From the NCBI RefSeq assembly GCF_010093385.1, contig NZ_PDWV01000033.1, positions 1 through 44,934 on the forward strand: a DNA stretch of 44,934 bases, in the 5' to 3' direction. Positions 44,826 to 44,934 of the stretch are shown here, piece after piece. The number at the start of each line of letters is the position of its first letter. Within the stretch, counting starts at the first letter, position 1. The notes under the pieces were generated by a model. That model was not told where the DNA came from, did no database searches, and saw nothing but the letters and a program-made list of their open reading frames with translations. The position numbers were made by a program, and so were the translations under genes. This DNA is from Pseudoxanthomonas mexicana. GTDB lineage: Bacteria; Pseudomonadota; Gammaproteobacteria; Xanthomonadales; Xanthomonadaceae.

Positions 44826-44934
44826 TGTTCATCCGGGGCATCTCTGGAAGATGGGGGTTGCGAAGCCAACCCAGCCCCCAGGAGCCCCGGATGAACCTGC
44901 ATAAACATGCCCGTTTGAGCCCGCGCGGTCGAGC
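44826..44934 (+). mobile_element. Left end of an IS481-family insertion sequence (cut by window edge)
   Basis: Begins with TGTTCATCCGGGGC, with the TGT usual at IS481 ends, 65 bases before a transposase-type start. The 13 bases GTTCATCCGGGGC at 44827-44839 recur inverted at 44884-44896 over the transposase start codon. The right end lies outside the window, so the family call rests on the tip and the first codons. Confidence 0.75.
44891..44934 (+). CDS. IS481-family transposase, N-terminal 14 codons only
   Basis: ATG 44891 opens MNLHKHARLSPRGR, close to the MNIHKNARLTPRGR start of IS481 transposases. The frame continues off the end of the window. The DDE catalytic residues are not visible. 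The start codon lies inside an inverted repeat of the IS tip. Confidence 0.75.
   Translation, partial: MNLHKHARLSPRGR

Noticed and set aside
1..44934. CRISPR array, tRNA or rRNA genes
   Set aside because: No regularly spaced short direct repeats and no tRNA cloverleaf or rRNA sequence were recognised. The repeats present are inverted pairs and dispersed elements.

Overview
The window is high-G+C DNA with the gene content and repeat families of a motile gammaproteobacterium of the Xanthomonadaceae (Pseudoxanthomonas / Xanthomonas / Stenotrophomonas group). The pointers are the flgA-L order, a chemoreceptor array next to cheR-cheD-cheB, a lexA2-imuA-imuB-dnaE2 cassette, REP-like GTAGGAGCGACGTAAGTCGCG repeats and an IS481 end. 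The genus is an inference.

Layout. (1) 1-405: 3' end of a chemoreceptor gene. (2) 548-4554: a six-gene operon: a DUF2282 bufferin-type precursor peptide, its DUF692 (MNIO) and DUF2063 maturation proteins, a DoxX membrane protein, an ECF sigma factor and its NrsF/DUF1109 anti-sigma factor. A GTAACC-N16-CGAA promoter precedes it, so the sigma factor probably drives its own operon. (3) 4579-18180: chemotaxis and c-di-GMP block: ycgR-like PilZ protein, chemoreceptor, DosP-like GGDEF-EAL protein, secreted OB-fold-like protein, second chemoreceptor, cheR, cheD, cheB and a small receptor-like protein. (4) 18326-20917: a truncated histidine-kinase-like protein, a degenerate GGDEF-EAL-REC protein and a GIY-YIG protein. 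(5) 21064-23876, minus strand: flgM-flgN-histidine kinase, and flgA. (6) 24585-37198: cheV and flgBCDEF / flgGHIJKL. (7) 37397-43912, minus strand: SOS mutagenesis cassette lexA2-imuA-imuB-dnaE2 with alkB at its 3' end. (8) 44023-44683: MazE/AbrB-like antitoxin and Doc-like toxin. (9) from 44826: the left end of an IS481-family element running off the window.

Regulation can be read from the DNA. Seven sites fit the FliA (sigma-28) consensus T[A/C]AA-N15-GCCGATAN, before ycgR, two chemoreceptor units, the DosP-like gene, the small receptor-like gene, flgM and cheV. Three sites fit sigma-54 (GG-N10-GC), before flgA, flgB and flgG. This matches a flagellar hierarchy in which sigma-54 makes the hook-basal body, FlgM holds FliA, and FliA turns on chemotaxis and c-di-GMP control. 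A LexA2-type palindrome lies just before lexA2, and a 16-bp perfect palindrome before the toxin-antitoxin pair.

The non-coding DNA is rich in structured repeats: three inverted REP-like pairs at operon ends, two copies of a roughly 0.5-kb multi-hairpin element (23984-24497 and 29561-30040), a 48-bp inverted repeat pair flanking the second copy, a long hairpin between flgE and flgF, and two copies of a common dispersed repeat. The points most worth following are the bufferin operon with its self-directed promoter, the multi-hairpin element with a compensatory base change, the pseudo-kinase plus degenerate GGDEF-EAL-REC pair, the receptor-like protein carrying a CheZ-like motif, and a cheV promoter whose -10 box overlaps the first ATG. 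All promoter and function calls come from reading the sequence; no database search was run.
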